Below, piece by piece: positions 10,463 to 22,876 of a DNA stretch of 64,000 nt. Origin of the DNA: Circinella umbellata (taxonomy: Eukaryota; Mucoromycota; Mucoromycetes; Mucorales; Lichtheimiaceae); the NCBI GenBank assembly GCA_025093555.1, contig JAIWNF010000011.1, forward strand, positions 248,001 through 312,000, in the 5' to 3' direction. A model generated the notes under the pieces. The model made no database searches, had not been told where the DNA came from, and was given only the letters and a program-made list of their open reading frames with translations. The position numbers and the translations under genes are program-made. Each line of letters opens with the position of its first letter. The stretch's first letter is position 1.

Positions 10463-13400
10463 ATGGATCTGTTTTCAAATCTTGGTGGAAAACGATCAAA
10501 GCAAGTAAAGAATGCCAATTCGCGGAGAGGCAGTTCGAAATCTTCGACTACTGCTCATTCACAGCAACAACAACAAAAGGCCAAAAAAAGGTCTGGCGTT
10601 ACTCGTCCACCACCATTAACGACGAATTTTGGTCAGCCCAGTGGTCATTTATTAAGTTTATTAAGTACTCCAAGATCGTCCAATGAAAGCACTGATGAAG
10701 GTGCTGTTGGTACCATGCGTGGTGAGGGAACCATTATCCGAGCTGGAGAACCATTGTCTCCAGGTAAAATACACATGATATATATATATATATATAGTAT
10801 ATGGAGTTGCGTAGTAACATAATTTATTGACAAAGTAAAAAAAAACATAGTGTCCCCACATAATGCAACCGATCCTACAACTCAACCATCCATTAGCAAC
10901 TCACATAATCCGACAACATCGACCTTGAGCTTACCAAATCAACGTCCATCGGATCAAGAAGTTGAGCGCCTTTTTGCACAAACAGCAGTAAGTTGCTTTT
11001 TTTTAATGTATATATCGTTCAACACATTTATCACAATTTTGTTGGGATCAATAACAAATAAATAATCAAATGGAATTAATTTTTATTTATTTGTTTGCTA
11101 AACTGATTATATATAATCCGTGTATTTTAGAGTCGACTTAATTTGAGTTTGGAAGATGCAAGTTTACGAGATTTGCCAGCGGATAAAAAATGGTGGATTT
11201 TATGTAATGAATTTCAACTGGCTTCTCATCCAGAACATACTACTTCTTCAACACATAGTGGCACAAATCAGCATCATATCGTCAATAAAAGCCTTGTTTC
11301 TTCTGAAACAGATAAATCAAGTCCTGGATATTATGTTGGCTACTTTCTCAACAACAAAACATCCCCTTCTCCTACTAGATTACTTTCGGACTTAGCGGTA
11401 CGCTTGAGAACAATGCCACTTAGGTAAATCAAACAAGAAAATAATGAATTCACTTTTTGTAAAGCTATAAATAGTCAGTTAACGAATAATTATGACATAA
11501 CAAAAAAAAAAGTTGGGTACAACAATTTATAGAAGAAAATGGAATGAAACTCATATCAAACGAATTAACAAGAATTAATAAGCAATATGCTGAAAAGTAA
11601 GTTTTTGAGGAAATGAATAAAGAAAGAAGGGAGAAAATGAAAGAGAAAATAATGGAGTTGAGTATAATATATTGATGTGTTGATTTTTTTTAAATTATAG
11701 TGGCGGATTATCTGTTAATAAAAAATCCACGGATTCTCAATTAGAGCTTGAGATTATAAAATGTTTGCGATCTATGCTTAATAATGCAGTAAGAAAAAAA
11801 AATATCATTTCAACTTTGTAGATACTGAGAAAAGAAAAGTAGGATGAAACGACTCAATTAATGGCTGTTGTTGTTTTTTCATTATATTTGATGGTTAGCA
11901 TGGTATACAAGAAGCTATTAATGCACCTCATTGTATTTTAGCACTATCACTTTCATTGGTTTCGCCTTTTATGACTGTGCGTCGTATGGCTTGTGAAGCT
12001 TTAACATTTATGTGCTATTTTGAACAACCACATGGTCAAGTTGCAGTAGTAAAAGGATTGGAGGCTTTAAACAATATTAATTTGAAAGGCAACAAAATGA
12101 GGAAACAAATGAGTAGATTTTCTAATTGGTTAAGTGAGCTTGAAAGGATGTTGAATGGATATGCTCAAAATCAGAAAGAATTATCGAAGTCACCTGGTGT
12201 GAAAGATGGGCAAATGACGGAATATGCAGTAAGTAAATATAAAGTTTAACACGTTGATGTACAATTGATATTTATCTATATCTTTATTATTGAATTCGGA
12301 TACTTATTTGGATAATTATAATAATAATTAGATAGCAAATATGCTTTTAATCAATGCTGTTGTGGATCCAGAGACTACAGAAGATATGAATCATCGCATA
12401 TCTCTAAGGAATCAATTATACCAAGGAGGTCTTGATAAAGTGTTTGACAAGATGAAAATCGTGAATAATGAATTATTGAATCGCAAGATTAAGGAATTTA
12501 GCCAGGCAGAAGAACGTGATAATGCGGCAGTATATGGTGGTTTAATTCTTGGAACAAAGGACCCAGCTGAAATTTTGGATAAAATTACGGCTGCCATTGA
12601 TGGGACACGTGCATATCAATCATTTCAAAGCATCCTTCAACAATTACTGTTAATGCAACAGGATCCAGAAAAACGGTATGTTGTAGTCCAATTTATACTT
12701 TGATTATTCCATTGCTATGTTATATTTTTTTACCAACTATTCTTTTTACTGTTTAGAACACGTTATTTCCAAGTGGTAGAATCCATAGTTACACAAATTG
12801 CTAGTGATCGTAAAAATGTGCCAAGTGATTTTGGAAACACATACGGATTAAATGTCGGCAATCTTATATCGAAGTTTGTGGGGGAAGATGAATTAGCTCG
12901 AGCTCTTCAAGAGGCTGAAGAAGCCAAAACAATGGCATCACAAGCGATGGAGAGAGAAGCAGAATTAAGGATACAAGTTGATTTAAAAAGCGGTTGGTAT
13001 ATTTATTCTATAAGTTATTACCCATCTTACCTGAGAAAAATGGTCAATCTTTATTAACTATATACTTTTTTTTTACTAATCAGATGGGCTTGTTGGACAA
13101 CTTAAACTTAAAAACGAGTCATTAGAGCGAATGTTAAAGGTAGCAAATCAAACCAATAATGTACTTCAACAACGACTCGGAGACCTTGAAATGGAACATC
13201 AACATTCTCTCGAAGCCATGGATTTGCAAATTCGAAAGCTTTATGATACCATCAAGAAATTAACAGAACAGCAAGGATCTTCACCAACAAATGAACGTGT
13301 GAGAGCGCGTAAGCCAGGGGATATTAAAATGTGGAATGTACAAAATGCAGAATATGATCCGAATAAAAATACTTTATCAGTAAGTAGTGCTAAATAATAT

Positions 13401-16400
13401 TTTGTTAGTCATACATTCTACTCTTGCTGAATTATGATTACATAAAGGTTGAACCTGGTGATGACCCTATCCAGATAGCAAGTCCAAAAGGCTTCTCCGA
13501 ATCGTTTAAAAAATCATTACGCTCAAAACTTGGTTCGCGTGTGAATACATTAGTAAAACGATCTAGTATTGGTAACAATAAACAGCTATCTCGATCATTA
13601 AGTAAGAGTATTCTTCGAAAAAATACCAGTACGGATGATCTTGAAACACCTGTCGTTTTGACAGCTGAACCTGCGCAACTAAAGGATGATGAATTGGCTG
13701 TTACGGAGAACGCACCGCAAGAAGAGAAAACCGAGGATATTGAAAAGCCATTACCTTCCTCTTCTCCACCACCGCCGCCTCCGCCGCCTCCACCGCCACC
13801 TCCTCCACCACCGCCACCACCACCACCAGGAACATCACATGCTGGAATACCACCGCCACCGCCTCCTCCACCTATACCAGGATCAGTGAACTCTCCTCCG
13901 CCTCCTCCGCCACCGCCGCCACCACCACCACCTGGATCATTACCTATATCCCCACCGCCACCGCCACCACCTCCGGGAAATAGCTCGGTAGGATCATCAC
14001 CACCTTTGATAAGTGGCTCAGAAATAAGTTCACTTACAACCACACCAATAACTGGTACACCAACGCTTGGTGTGACAAACCGCAAACCAACTGCATTTCA
14101 AGCCAAGAAGCGGCTTAAATTTTTGGAATGGGAAAAAATGAATATTGTAAATATAAATAAAACAGTTTGGACTAGTACTGATGAATCGTCAGAAGATCAT
14201 ACGACATTGGATAATAAACAACAATTACAGCGACAACAACAACCACTCGAACAATCCATTGTTTATCGATTGGCTGAAGCGGGTGTCTTTGATGATATCG
14301 AAACAAAATTTGCACAAAAACAATCTACTGGATTAAAAAAAAAGAAGGTGACTGGACCTGTTCAAATTCTGGATCCAAAGAAAGCGAATGATATGAGTAA
14401 GTGGGGAGGAGATCTCTTTTATGTTTATGCATATTGTAAAATTAAACCCATTTTCTAACAATTGATCGTGTGTATGTACGCATGGGTTTTTTTTAAAAAA
14501 AATTTATAGATATTGTTTTAAAAGGCATTGCAAAAAAGATCCCATTTTCAGAAATCAAACCAAGAATATTAGAAATGGATCCGTGTTTTGATGATGAACG
14601 AACACTTGCTGATTTACTTAAATTTGCACCTAATTTGGAAGAAGCCAGTAAATTAAAAGCTTATCGTGATGCACCTAGTGAAGAAGTCAATAAACTTTCG
14701 GAACCAGATCAATTTGCATTACAAATGTTACAAATACCCCAATTTAAGCAGCGGATTGAGTGTATGTTATTCAAGGCCAGTTTTTGGGAAAAGCATCAAC
14801 AGTTAAAAATTGTAAGTAGGGTCTATATTACTCTTTTCTTTTTTTATTTTATTCTATTAATAGCTATAGTATGTATATTAACAAATAACAATGTTAGCAA
14901 TTGGAGTCAATAGTTCAGGCATCATTATCATTAAAGACTGCAAAACATCTTAAAGAGCTTCTGCAGGTAAAACTATTTGTGATACCCGATAGATATTGTG
15001 TTCAGGATAGCATCAAAAGTGTAAACTAATATGACTTTGATATGATAGTTAATACTTCACATTGGAAATTATTTAAACGGTGATACATTTCGAGGTTGTG
15101 CATTCGGCATACGGATTTCTAGCATTAACAAGGTAATAATGATAAGATAAATAATAATAATTTCTATAACTTACAAATAAAAGCTTTTTTAAACTAACAC
15201 ATAAACCAAATATAGCTCGTTGATACCAAAGGCACAACCACATTGCTTCATTTTCTTATTGATACGGTTGAAAAAAACTTTCCGGATATGATGGAATTCC
15301 GCAAAGAAATTGAACCGAGCATAGAAGCATCTAAAGGTCAGTAAAAAAAGCTTAATTATCTGTTATGTTTATATTAAAAAAAAGGCGGTATTAAACATGC
15401 AAAAGCATATCTTTCGAATTTTTAGTATCCAAATTAGAGCTACAACGTGAATTACATGAACTCAAAACTGGTTTAGGAAAACTTGAGAAAATGTTAGAAG
15501 ATCATCATAAACACACACCCAAGATAATGACAAAAGAAGCGGATGAAAGCCTAGAAACATCTAGTGACACGAGTAGTAGTAACAACAGTAACAATAATGA
15601 TAATGAAAATAATCAAGATCAATTTGGTGTGGTGATTCGAGAATTTTACAAGGAAGCTACTAAACAATTTGATCAACTTAAAGATCTTTTCCAAGAAGCA
15701 TCTGATGCATATAATAGTACTGCTCGATTTTACGGCGAAGAACCTGAAAAGACTCAGACCGATGTATTTTTTGGCATTTTCCGAGAATTTGATATTAGTT
15801 GGCAGGTAATATATTACTCATTACTGGTAGTCTATTACATGCATTATACCAAACAATAATGAACTTATCAATATATATGGGTATAGAAATGTCGAAATGA
15901 CTTAGAAGCTGCCAGACAACAACGTGAACAAGTTGAAAAACAAAAGAAATTACAAGAGTGGCGAAAAGCGAATGACAAAAAAACCACATCAAATTGTAAG
16001 TTCATAATATGAATAAAATTTATTTGAATTAACAAGGTGTTTGTTGATCAATCAGCTAAAAATGGAATGATAACGATTAGATAACAATACAACCACGGGC
16101 GATGAAATAGAAAGTTTAGTTGCCCAACTACGAAGCCCGAGCGCACAAAGTAAAACACGTCGGTACCGACCCGCTGTTCGACAAAAGCGAAGCCAATCAC
16201 TCTATTCCTCTGATTCAGGATCTTCATTAAATGCAGCTAAATTGCTCAAATCCATTCAGGGCGAACGTACTGAAAGTGAAAAGGAAGGTGATGATGACAA
16301 TGATAGTTGGGTTGAAGAAGGGACCAACAGCAGTAGTGATAGTAACTCAAAGACGACATCTCCACTTAGTGATAGTATTAGCACCAATAGTAGCAATGGA

Positions 16401-16532
16401 TCTTTAAAAAAAGCCCATCATAATATACGAACATCGGTTAACAAACGCCAAAACACACGAGCTCGTAAAAGTAGTAGTATCAAACAACCGACTTTCGATA
16501 GACGAAGAAAAGTTCATGCACACATGAAGTAA
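10463..16532 (+). CDS. Diaphanous-related formin (Bni1/SepA type)
   Basis: Seventeen exons give 1524 residues: 10463..10763, 10851..10987, 11131..11423, 11513..11596, 11701..11788, 11899..12228, 12332..12675, 12757..12992, 13084..13379, 13448..14396, 14510..14811, 14898..14966, 15049..15132, 15216..15336, 15426..15805, 15887..15995, 16081..16532. Formins nucleate and elongate unbranched actin at hyphal tips and septa under Rho GTPase control. The domain order is canonical. A GTPase-binding/FH3 region covers about 147-600 (WVQQFIEENGMKLIS motif), with a coiled coil near 610-700. The FH1 domain at about 810-890 has three long proline runs. The FH2 domain at about 920-1340 includes KHLKELLQLILHIGNYLNG across an intron. 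A C-terminal DAD-like segment (DEIESLVAQLR, then a basic RRYRPAVRQKR cluster) sits near 1382-1405, so autoinhibition is likely. An earlier TTG in frame is not used; ATG is at 10463. Confidence 0.96.
13768..13978 (+). repeat. proline-codon repeat of the formin FH1 domain
   Basis: Three blocks of CCN codons (about 13768-13830, 13850-13876 and 13895-13978) encode profilin-binding proline runs separated by Gly/Ser-rich linkers. The complement reads as an artificial poly-Gly frame. Codon third positions vary, so this is a selected protein repeat and not a pure microsatellite. Confidence 0.9.
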
Positions 16533-16786
16533 ACAATACCCCTCTTCCAAAACTACACGTGATAACTCAACAACTCTTTTTCTCCCCTTTGTTAAAGCAA
16601 AAAAAAAACCTGGTTCTCTCTTTTATTTTCAGCCTTTTTATTTTTCTTCCTTTCTTATTGTAAAAATACTATTTCTCTTCTTACTACTTAAATATATCCA
16701 TAATAGTTAACCTACTTTTTCTCCCTTGTTGTCAAAGAACATAAATTACATAATACAACGAAAAAGAATTTATTAACCAGCATTTG

Positions 16787-18663
16787 ATGTGCGATTTACC
16801 AACATATGTATTCGCGTCAGTTGTTCTTTTCTCTGCAGCATTCACTGTCTCACTTCAGTCATTTATAGGTTCCGAGTTATGGCATAGTGTAAAAGAATGT
16901 TATGCTGATTTGGAATCGTCAGATCAATACCTTTTTGGAGGTCTGAATCAACCTTCTAGTTCTACTTTTGGTTATTCTCGACAATTACCATGTAGAGGTT
17001 ACGTTTCAACTTTTTTCAACTCGATCGAAACTCAAAAACTTAGTTTATTGGTAAAGGATCTCAAAGTAAAGAAAAGGGTAAAGGATCTTTATAGATGTTT
17101 TCTGATCTAATCCTTTCTTTTTTTTCGCTTTACGATTTAGATTCATATTAATATGGCAGTGTGTTGTTTTGTATTACTTGGTAAAGCAGTTATTTCTATA
17201 TTTTTTGGAACGCTGTTACCATTGGAAAGCCAGGTAAAATAACTTTATTTTTTTGTTGGGGAAAGTTTTGTTGACTATGAATATTAATAATAATGATGAT
17301 ACGTTTAATTTTATATTTAGCATCTTTATGATCGGATGCTCAATTTCTTATTGTTTAAAGTTATCTTCGTGGGAGCCATCATGGATCCAATATGGATTCA
17401 AATCGTGAGACTTTCTATCTGGATCGCTGTACTTGGGTTCTTACGTATATTCAGTCTACTTAGCAAGGACCGTTTTGACCATGCAAGTTTATAAATTAAA
17501 TTTATTATTACTATTATTATTTAAAACTAATAGCTACATTATTATTTTATATAGCTTACTACAATGCCCTATATTCCAACAGCAGAATATAATAAAATAA
17601 CACTTTTATTATGTTGTATTTTCATTTGTAATTTGATTTGGTATGGTGCTAGCTTTTACTTCTTCCCTGAATCAATTACCTTTTTAACTTTGGAGGTATG
17701 GTATTTTTATAATCATTATCATCAGTGGTGTTGCGTTGGACTCCGTGTTATTAAGCTACTAATTTTAACAAAAATAGTTTCTTCCCGTTGCCTTGGATAC
17801 TTTACAAGTCATGACAAAATACTTTTCACAATTATTGGATCAGTATATTGAACAAGGTTTTGAAGGCAAACGAACTATCAACTATTATGCTGAACTTGGC
17901 ACCGACATGCTTGTTCTTGGTCTAACTTTATTACAATATCTTCAACTCATGGTAACTTACTTTTCTACTATTACTATTGTGTGCTACATAGAGAAAAAGA
18001 GATATATTGAACTAACTTTGATCGGCTGTTACTGTTTAAAATCAGTGGATGCATGGAATGTCATTTGGATTAGTGGATATTGTATTAATTCTCAATGTGC
18101 GAAGTGTATTAAGAAATCTCTATCGAAAAGGGATGGTACACCGAGATAGATGGCGAGCCATGTCCTACGTTAAAAACAGGTTTGTTGGTTACATACACAA
18201 ACACTTGTTCAAATTTATAAAAACAAATAGTTAATGGTTGTCCCAATGAATAAATGATAGATACGCGAATGCTACACAAGCAGAACTTTCATTTCGAAAC
18301 GACGATTGTGCTATTTGCCGCGAGAAAATGAAGACAGCTAAAAAACTTTCATGTGGTCATTTATTTCATCTGTAAGCTTATTTCTTGATTATTAACAAAA
18401 TAAAAATAATAATAACAAGATAGTTGGACATTTATCATCATTTATAAACATGTTAGGCATTGCTTACACTCGTGGATACAACATCATGTATCTAAACCAA
18501 CTTGTCCAACATGTCGACGTCCGCTTTCACCGCCATTAAATAGTAATAGTAAGGAATCTAATTTTGGTAAGTTTTCTTTTTATCACCCTTTACCTCCTTA
18601 AAAAAACAACAAAAACCACTAATGATTGTTCCCTAAATAGGTTCTCCAATAATTCAAAGTTGA
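16787..18663 (+). CDS. AMFR/gp78-like ER membrane RING-H2 ubiquitin ligase
   Basis: Nine exons (16787..17050, 17141..17233, 17321..17482, 17555..17695, 17778..17951, 18046..18179, 18261..18371, 18457..18566, 18641..18663) give 403 residues. At least five hydrophobic segments (residues ~5-28, 92-114, 138-172, 188-212, 258-310) precede a cytosolic RING-H2 at about 339-382, with the first pair CAIC, then CGHLFHLHC, then CPTC. Layout and segments such as LSLLSKDRFDH resemble animal AMFR/gp78, an E3 of ER-associated degradation. The protein stops about 20 residues after the RING, so the CUE and E2/p97-binding tails of animal gp78 are missing. Intron 3 uses a GC donor (GCAAGT at 17483). It starts 254 bp after the formin on the same strand. 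Confidence 0.88.
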
Positions 18664-19023
18664 TGATAATAGTCATAACTCATATACATATACACATAAC
18701 ACACCCATTTACACACCCTTCTCCCGATTATTATTTCTCTCTCTTTCTTTTTCTGTTGATATTTTTCTCTTTTACTGCATAACTTTATCTACATAGTACA
18801 TTTTGCAAAAGCTTCATTTCATTTCTTCCCCAGCAACATTTGGATATATATACATCTAATTTTTATAATATTTCGCCTGGAGCGGCTCTTTTTTGACCGA
18901 CAAAACAAAACAAAAAACAAATGAGCTGTCTAAAAAAGTATCCAATTTTTTTTTACTCTTTGAAAATAGTATTGAGAGTATGTGCGAAGAGTAGTGTATA
19001 TATAATATGTACAAGTTGTTTGT
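18664..19023. other. convergent 3' spacer, RING gene and TIM9
   Basis: 360 bases between two stop codons facing each other. It must hold both 3' untranslated regions and has T-rich and A-rich tracts, but no ORF worth calling. Confidence 0.6.
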
Positions 19024-19601
19024 TTATTGAGGTGCCATCTAATTAAAAAGAAAAATAAAAAGAATAAACTTGTCAATACCCTTTGTCTGATTCAAGATAC
19101 AGCATTATTATTACTATTTTTATTATTATTACCTGTTGACTCAATTCAGCGAAACGAGCACCAACACGTTCAGAGTGTTTTAAGAACTTGTCGGCACACT
19201 TGTTAATACATGTTTCCTATTATTATCCACGAAAAATAAAAAATAAATATTAGTATTGAGGTATCTACTTATGACTACTTGATACATATAATATCCAATT
19301 TTATATATTATTACCTCTTTGCCAGTAATGGATTTAGTGGTAAAGTCATTAGCACAATCGTCAAAACAACGTTGAACCAAGTTGCTATACAATCGCAAAA
19401 AATCCTTCATCTATATACAATACAGAAAACGCGGTGGATATAATATAAATATGCAATGTCCATTTGTTGTCGTTGTTGATTTTTTTAAAAAAAAGAAGAA
19501 TGAATGAATTTCAAGTAAAACGTTTTGATATTAACCTGCTTATGTTCAATCATGGCATTGATTTGGGCCTGTTCGGCTTGATTATAACGAGAAAAATCCA
19601 T
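19024..19601 (-). CDS. TIM9: mitochondrial intermembrane-space chaperone Tim9
   Basis: Four exons, complement(19024..19038, 19133..19216, 19315..19410, 19536..19601), give 86 residues, the usual small-Tim length. Tim9 forms the hexameric Tim9-Tim10 chaperone that escorts hydrophobic carrier proteins through the intermembrane space to TIM22. The twin CX3C motifs are present (CFDDC and CINKC, 15 residues apart) and form the two intramolecular disulfides after Mia40 import. The segments [16 protein letters not shown] and [12 protein letters not shown] match the Tim9 signature closely. The last exon is only 15 bases (MAPQ stop). Reading through that last intron would give an unrelated tail, so the splice is preferred. 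Confidence 0.95.
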
Positions 19602-21160
19602 ATTGTATATTTATTTAATTTGCCAAAAAGTATATACAGAAAGTAAGGATGGAAATAGACTTTCAAATACCCTCGACTTTTTGCGTTTTGCGATAAATAA
19701 CCGTCACGACAACATACCGGGTCGATCGGAACTACTGAACCGAAATGGTGTTAGGTGGCATCAAAAATCGCTGTCAGTTTCAAAAAAAAAACAGTGTTAA
19801 TCATTCACCTAAAGGCAAGTATGACGAAATAACAATCTGCTCTTTGAAAAATACAATAATTCGTATTATAGTTCCCCATGCCACCTCTTTTTGATAAATA
19901 GGGTGATAAAGTTATCTACGTCTTTTTTTTCTCGGTGCAGTAATATGATGATGATAGTCATGATCGTTTTTTTTATCCAGCGTCAGTAACGGTGATAGTA
20001 GTAAAGTCATTTATGTTTTTTTTAATAAGTGCTGATGACTTAACGTTTTGAGCTGCTGTCGCGAACGAAATTGTTGCCGTTGCCGTCGCCGCCGCCGCCT
20101 TTCTATGCACAAGTAAAAAAAACATCTTCTTTCTAAATTGGCAATATCGATATTGTTTTTTCACATGACTCAAGATACTCCTTAAAGTAGTTAACATCAC
20201 CACGTATTAGTTTTCTTCACTATATACTGGCTTGACAATAATATCAAAACAATATGACATTGACTCTTTGTATATAATGGTTATTTTCAGCTCTAAAAAT
20301 GATATATCTACAAGATATCACAGTATCATGCCGATAAGTAACAAACGATTATTATTCGAATTACTACCTTGTAATAGGATTATAATAGAATACTAAATTG
20401 TCATAGTTCTAATATTCGAAAATAAATATTTACCATTAGAATAGTTACTATGACAATAAACTATAGATTATGTATTTTCTCTTGCCAAAAAATGTTAACA
20501 AGTTAAAAGTAGCAATGATAATGTTAAAATAACGTGACTATGTAATTAAATCATAACCGGAATAGATACTGTGGCACAAAGCCTTTGCATAGTTATTCAT
20601 AATACCTATATGATCTCATTTTATTGTATAACTCCACAAACAATACTGTCATAATAAGCTCAATTCTTTGTAAACTAAAGGACTTTACTGTTAGTTTTCT
20701 TGTGTCTTTAAACTTCAATACTTAATTCAAAATATTGTTGTTGTAGGAGCAGCAGCAACTTGATTTTAACTATCTATCTCTTTACTCTTTTTTTGCTTTA
20801 AGTGCCACCTCTTTCATAAATATGGTAAAGGGTTCATTTTTCTAATTCCTTGTGATTCAATGAACTATAAGTACATTATATCTTCAACAATTACACATCA
20901 ACACATTTTCAAGCAAATACATTTATGGCCAGAATTGCTTTAGGCTAAATTAGCAACAGCACCATTCATGACATAGGACTATATTATTCATTCCTTTTCC
21001 ATTACTGCGCTTGAATGACCAAGAATACAATAGAAAAACACAGAGCGGCGCACAAGCGACCGAATATTTAGTAATAACTTGCCACTTATCTTGATGGTTA
21101 TATAACGTTTTGGCGCATTTAGCTAGAGTAGAGCAAAAAACGCCACCACCATGTTGGATT
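19602..21160. other. intergenic, no gene
   Basis: About 1.6 kb upstream of TIM9 and of the WWE ORF. It includes the TIM9 promoter near 19602-19900. A short GC-richer (GCC)n-like patch at 20076-20100 falls in a minus frame (19973-20203) with no family match that I know. The rest is AT-rich and featureless. Confidence 0.45.
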
Positions 21161-21165
21161 AGACC

Positions 21166-21173
21166 TATATATA
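21166..21173 (+). promoter_or_regulatory. TATA box of the WWE ORF
   Basis: TATATATA lies 69-76 bp upstream of the ATG at 21242, which gives a plausible leader of about 45 bases. It is the main reason to treat the WWE ORF as an expressed gene and not a fragment. Confidence 0.45.
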
Positions 21174-21241
21174 TGGCCTGAATATTCAGAAAAAAAGAAT
21201 GTAAAACATTATCGCCAAGAAGACCAAGAACAATTTGAACT

Positions 21242-21451
21242 ATGGGAGGAGTGACATTTCAATGGGTTTATCAATCCGGCTCTGAATGGATGCCATTTGA
21301 TGCTAGGTCTAACCTCACTGTCGAAAGTATGTTTGCAAGAAGTGCTCAAGGACAAGTTTTTGTTAATGGATTTTGGGCCTACATTGACGCCGGTGACCTT
21401 TTCATGATTTATAATAGCATGACATTGGTAATTAGGAGAACAAGATGTTAA
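21242..21451 (+). CDS. stand-alone WWE-domain protein
   Basis: A single 69-residue ORF that is almost entirely a WWE-like domain. Trp8 and Trp16 sit 8 apart (FQWVYQSGSEWMPF), followed by a hydrophobic/charged VESMFARS segment, FWAYIDAGDLFMIYNSMT in place of the usual Y-x-VDL strand, and LVIRR at the end. WWE domains bind ADP-ribose or PAR chains and normally occur with ubiquitin-ligase or PARP domains. Here nothing else is attached. A TATA box lies about 70 bp upstream. The reading frame directly upstream (HYRQEDQEQFELWEE) is open in another frame, so this could also be the end of a frameshifted larger gene. Function unknown. Confidence 0.5.
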   Translation: MGGVTFQWVYQSGSEWMPFDARSNLTVESMFARSAQGQVFVNGFWAYIDAGDLFMIYNSMTLVIRRTRC

Positions 21452-22507
21452 TGGTTCCAATGGCCCATATTTGAATGGGTTTTTTAGCTACTGCTTTATA
21501 TAAAGACTATCAGTAGTGGTATAAATTTTTAACGTCGTATTTTATTTTCTTTCAAAACATTTTATTACCTGTACCTTTTTTCTTCACGTATCACAATTTT
21601 ATTATTATACTCTTCATTTAGCTTATAACAATTTAGTTACATATTAATCTACATTATATTGTATAGTATATGCTCCAAAAAACTACACTACTTTTATTCT
21701 TACCTATGCCATCTTTGTTATTTTCTCTTTCTTTCTCTTTCTTTTGCTGTACATATAACTATTATGCCTAAGCCTGTTAGTTTGTTTCTACTTAAAATAA
21801 ATCTGGATTTATTACTATTAAACATAAAAAAAAGTGTAGCGAATTTACCTCCTCTCTTTATTAGTTGGATAATAGCACTACAAATTAATAACGAATTATA
21901 CATACTGTTACGTCAGTCGAAATAAAAATTAAAAGTGACGGTAATAAGACAACGAGACTTAAAAGAATAGAATTTAACAGATTTTTTTTTCGAATAAAAT
22001 CTTCCTATTTATATTGAGTTCTTAGCATCAGCATCTTTATATATCAATATGTGTATATAGGTATATGTAGTCTTTCGATTTGTAATGGCTATATAGACTA
22101 CGTATAATAATTAAATTGATGACTTTTAAACTAGACTTTGTGCAGTTGATGAGATGGTCTGTCAATGCAGCTGTCATATATTACTATTATAGGTAGAAGA
22201 CGATTTCTATACTCTTAAAATCATTGTTCAGATAGGGAAATATTAAAATATTAGCAAAGCATAATTAATGATATGCTGTATTTGAATATCTATAATTAAT
22301 AAATGATTGTTTTTATAGGCCATTGTAGGTTGAATATAACATATAGTGCAGCTACTTTCTCAAATGACCTAAAACTAAAACTCTGTATTTATCCTTTTAT
22401 ATTTATATGATTATAAGTAAAAGGTGATTCCTTCAATTTTTTATACTTGGAATTTTAGTAAATGTGGGTCGTGACATCGATACGCGTACATTATATAGCA
22501 ATTAGGC
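21452..22507. other. intergenic, no gene
   Basis: AT-rich sequence after the WWE ORF. Frames at 21659-21925 (plus) and 21718-21903 (minus) overlap each other and are hydrophobic or compositionally simple. I see no convincing coding or structural signal. Confidence 0.45.
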
Positions 22508-22876
22508 GATGAATGAGGAAGATATGGATACCGTCGAATTTATTCTTAGTGACAAGATTACCAAGACATCATCCAGAAACCCTCCTTTTAACCCGATGCG
22601 TTTTCAAATCAAAGATACCAGTTGCTACAAAATAACAAATGTTGAAAAAAAATGATATTATCTCAGGTGATAAAACAGTACTAAATTTACTTGAAGCTAA
22701 AGCTAAAGTACAAGGAAAATTAAAAAATAACATTGACGATCAAAAATCAATTCAGCAGCAGTATGAAAAATTATGTATTTCCGTTGAAAAACAAACAAAA
22801 GGTTTACTTGTTCGCCAAGGGGCGCCGAGAAAAAATCGCCAATATTCAAGATGGTCAAGCTGATAATTTAGTAATA
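22508..22876 (+). pseudogene. frameshifted coiled-coil ORF, decayed
   Basis: An ATG at 22508 opens 47 codons (MNEEDMDTVEFILSDK onward) that end in an A-run at 22645-22653. The neighbouring frame then continues with coding-like, Lys/Gln/Glu-rich sequence (TVLNLLEAKAKVQGKLK, then QQYEKLCISVEKQTK) to a stop at 22863. A third frame continues as KIANIQDGQADNL to a stop at 22876. Three partial frames in the right order on one strand suggest a gene with two indels and not chance. It is predicted helical or coiled-coil. I do not recognise the family. A sequencing slip in the homopolymer is the alternative. Confidence 0.35.

Noticed and set aside
13438..14085. 215-codon minus-strand poly-Gly ORF
   Set aside because: It is the complement of the formin FH1 proline codons and surrounding exon; the plus strand is clearly coding.
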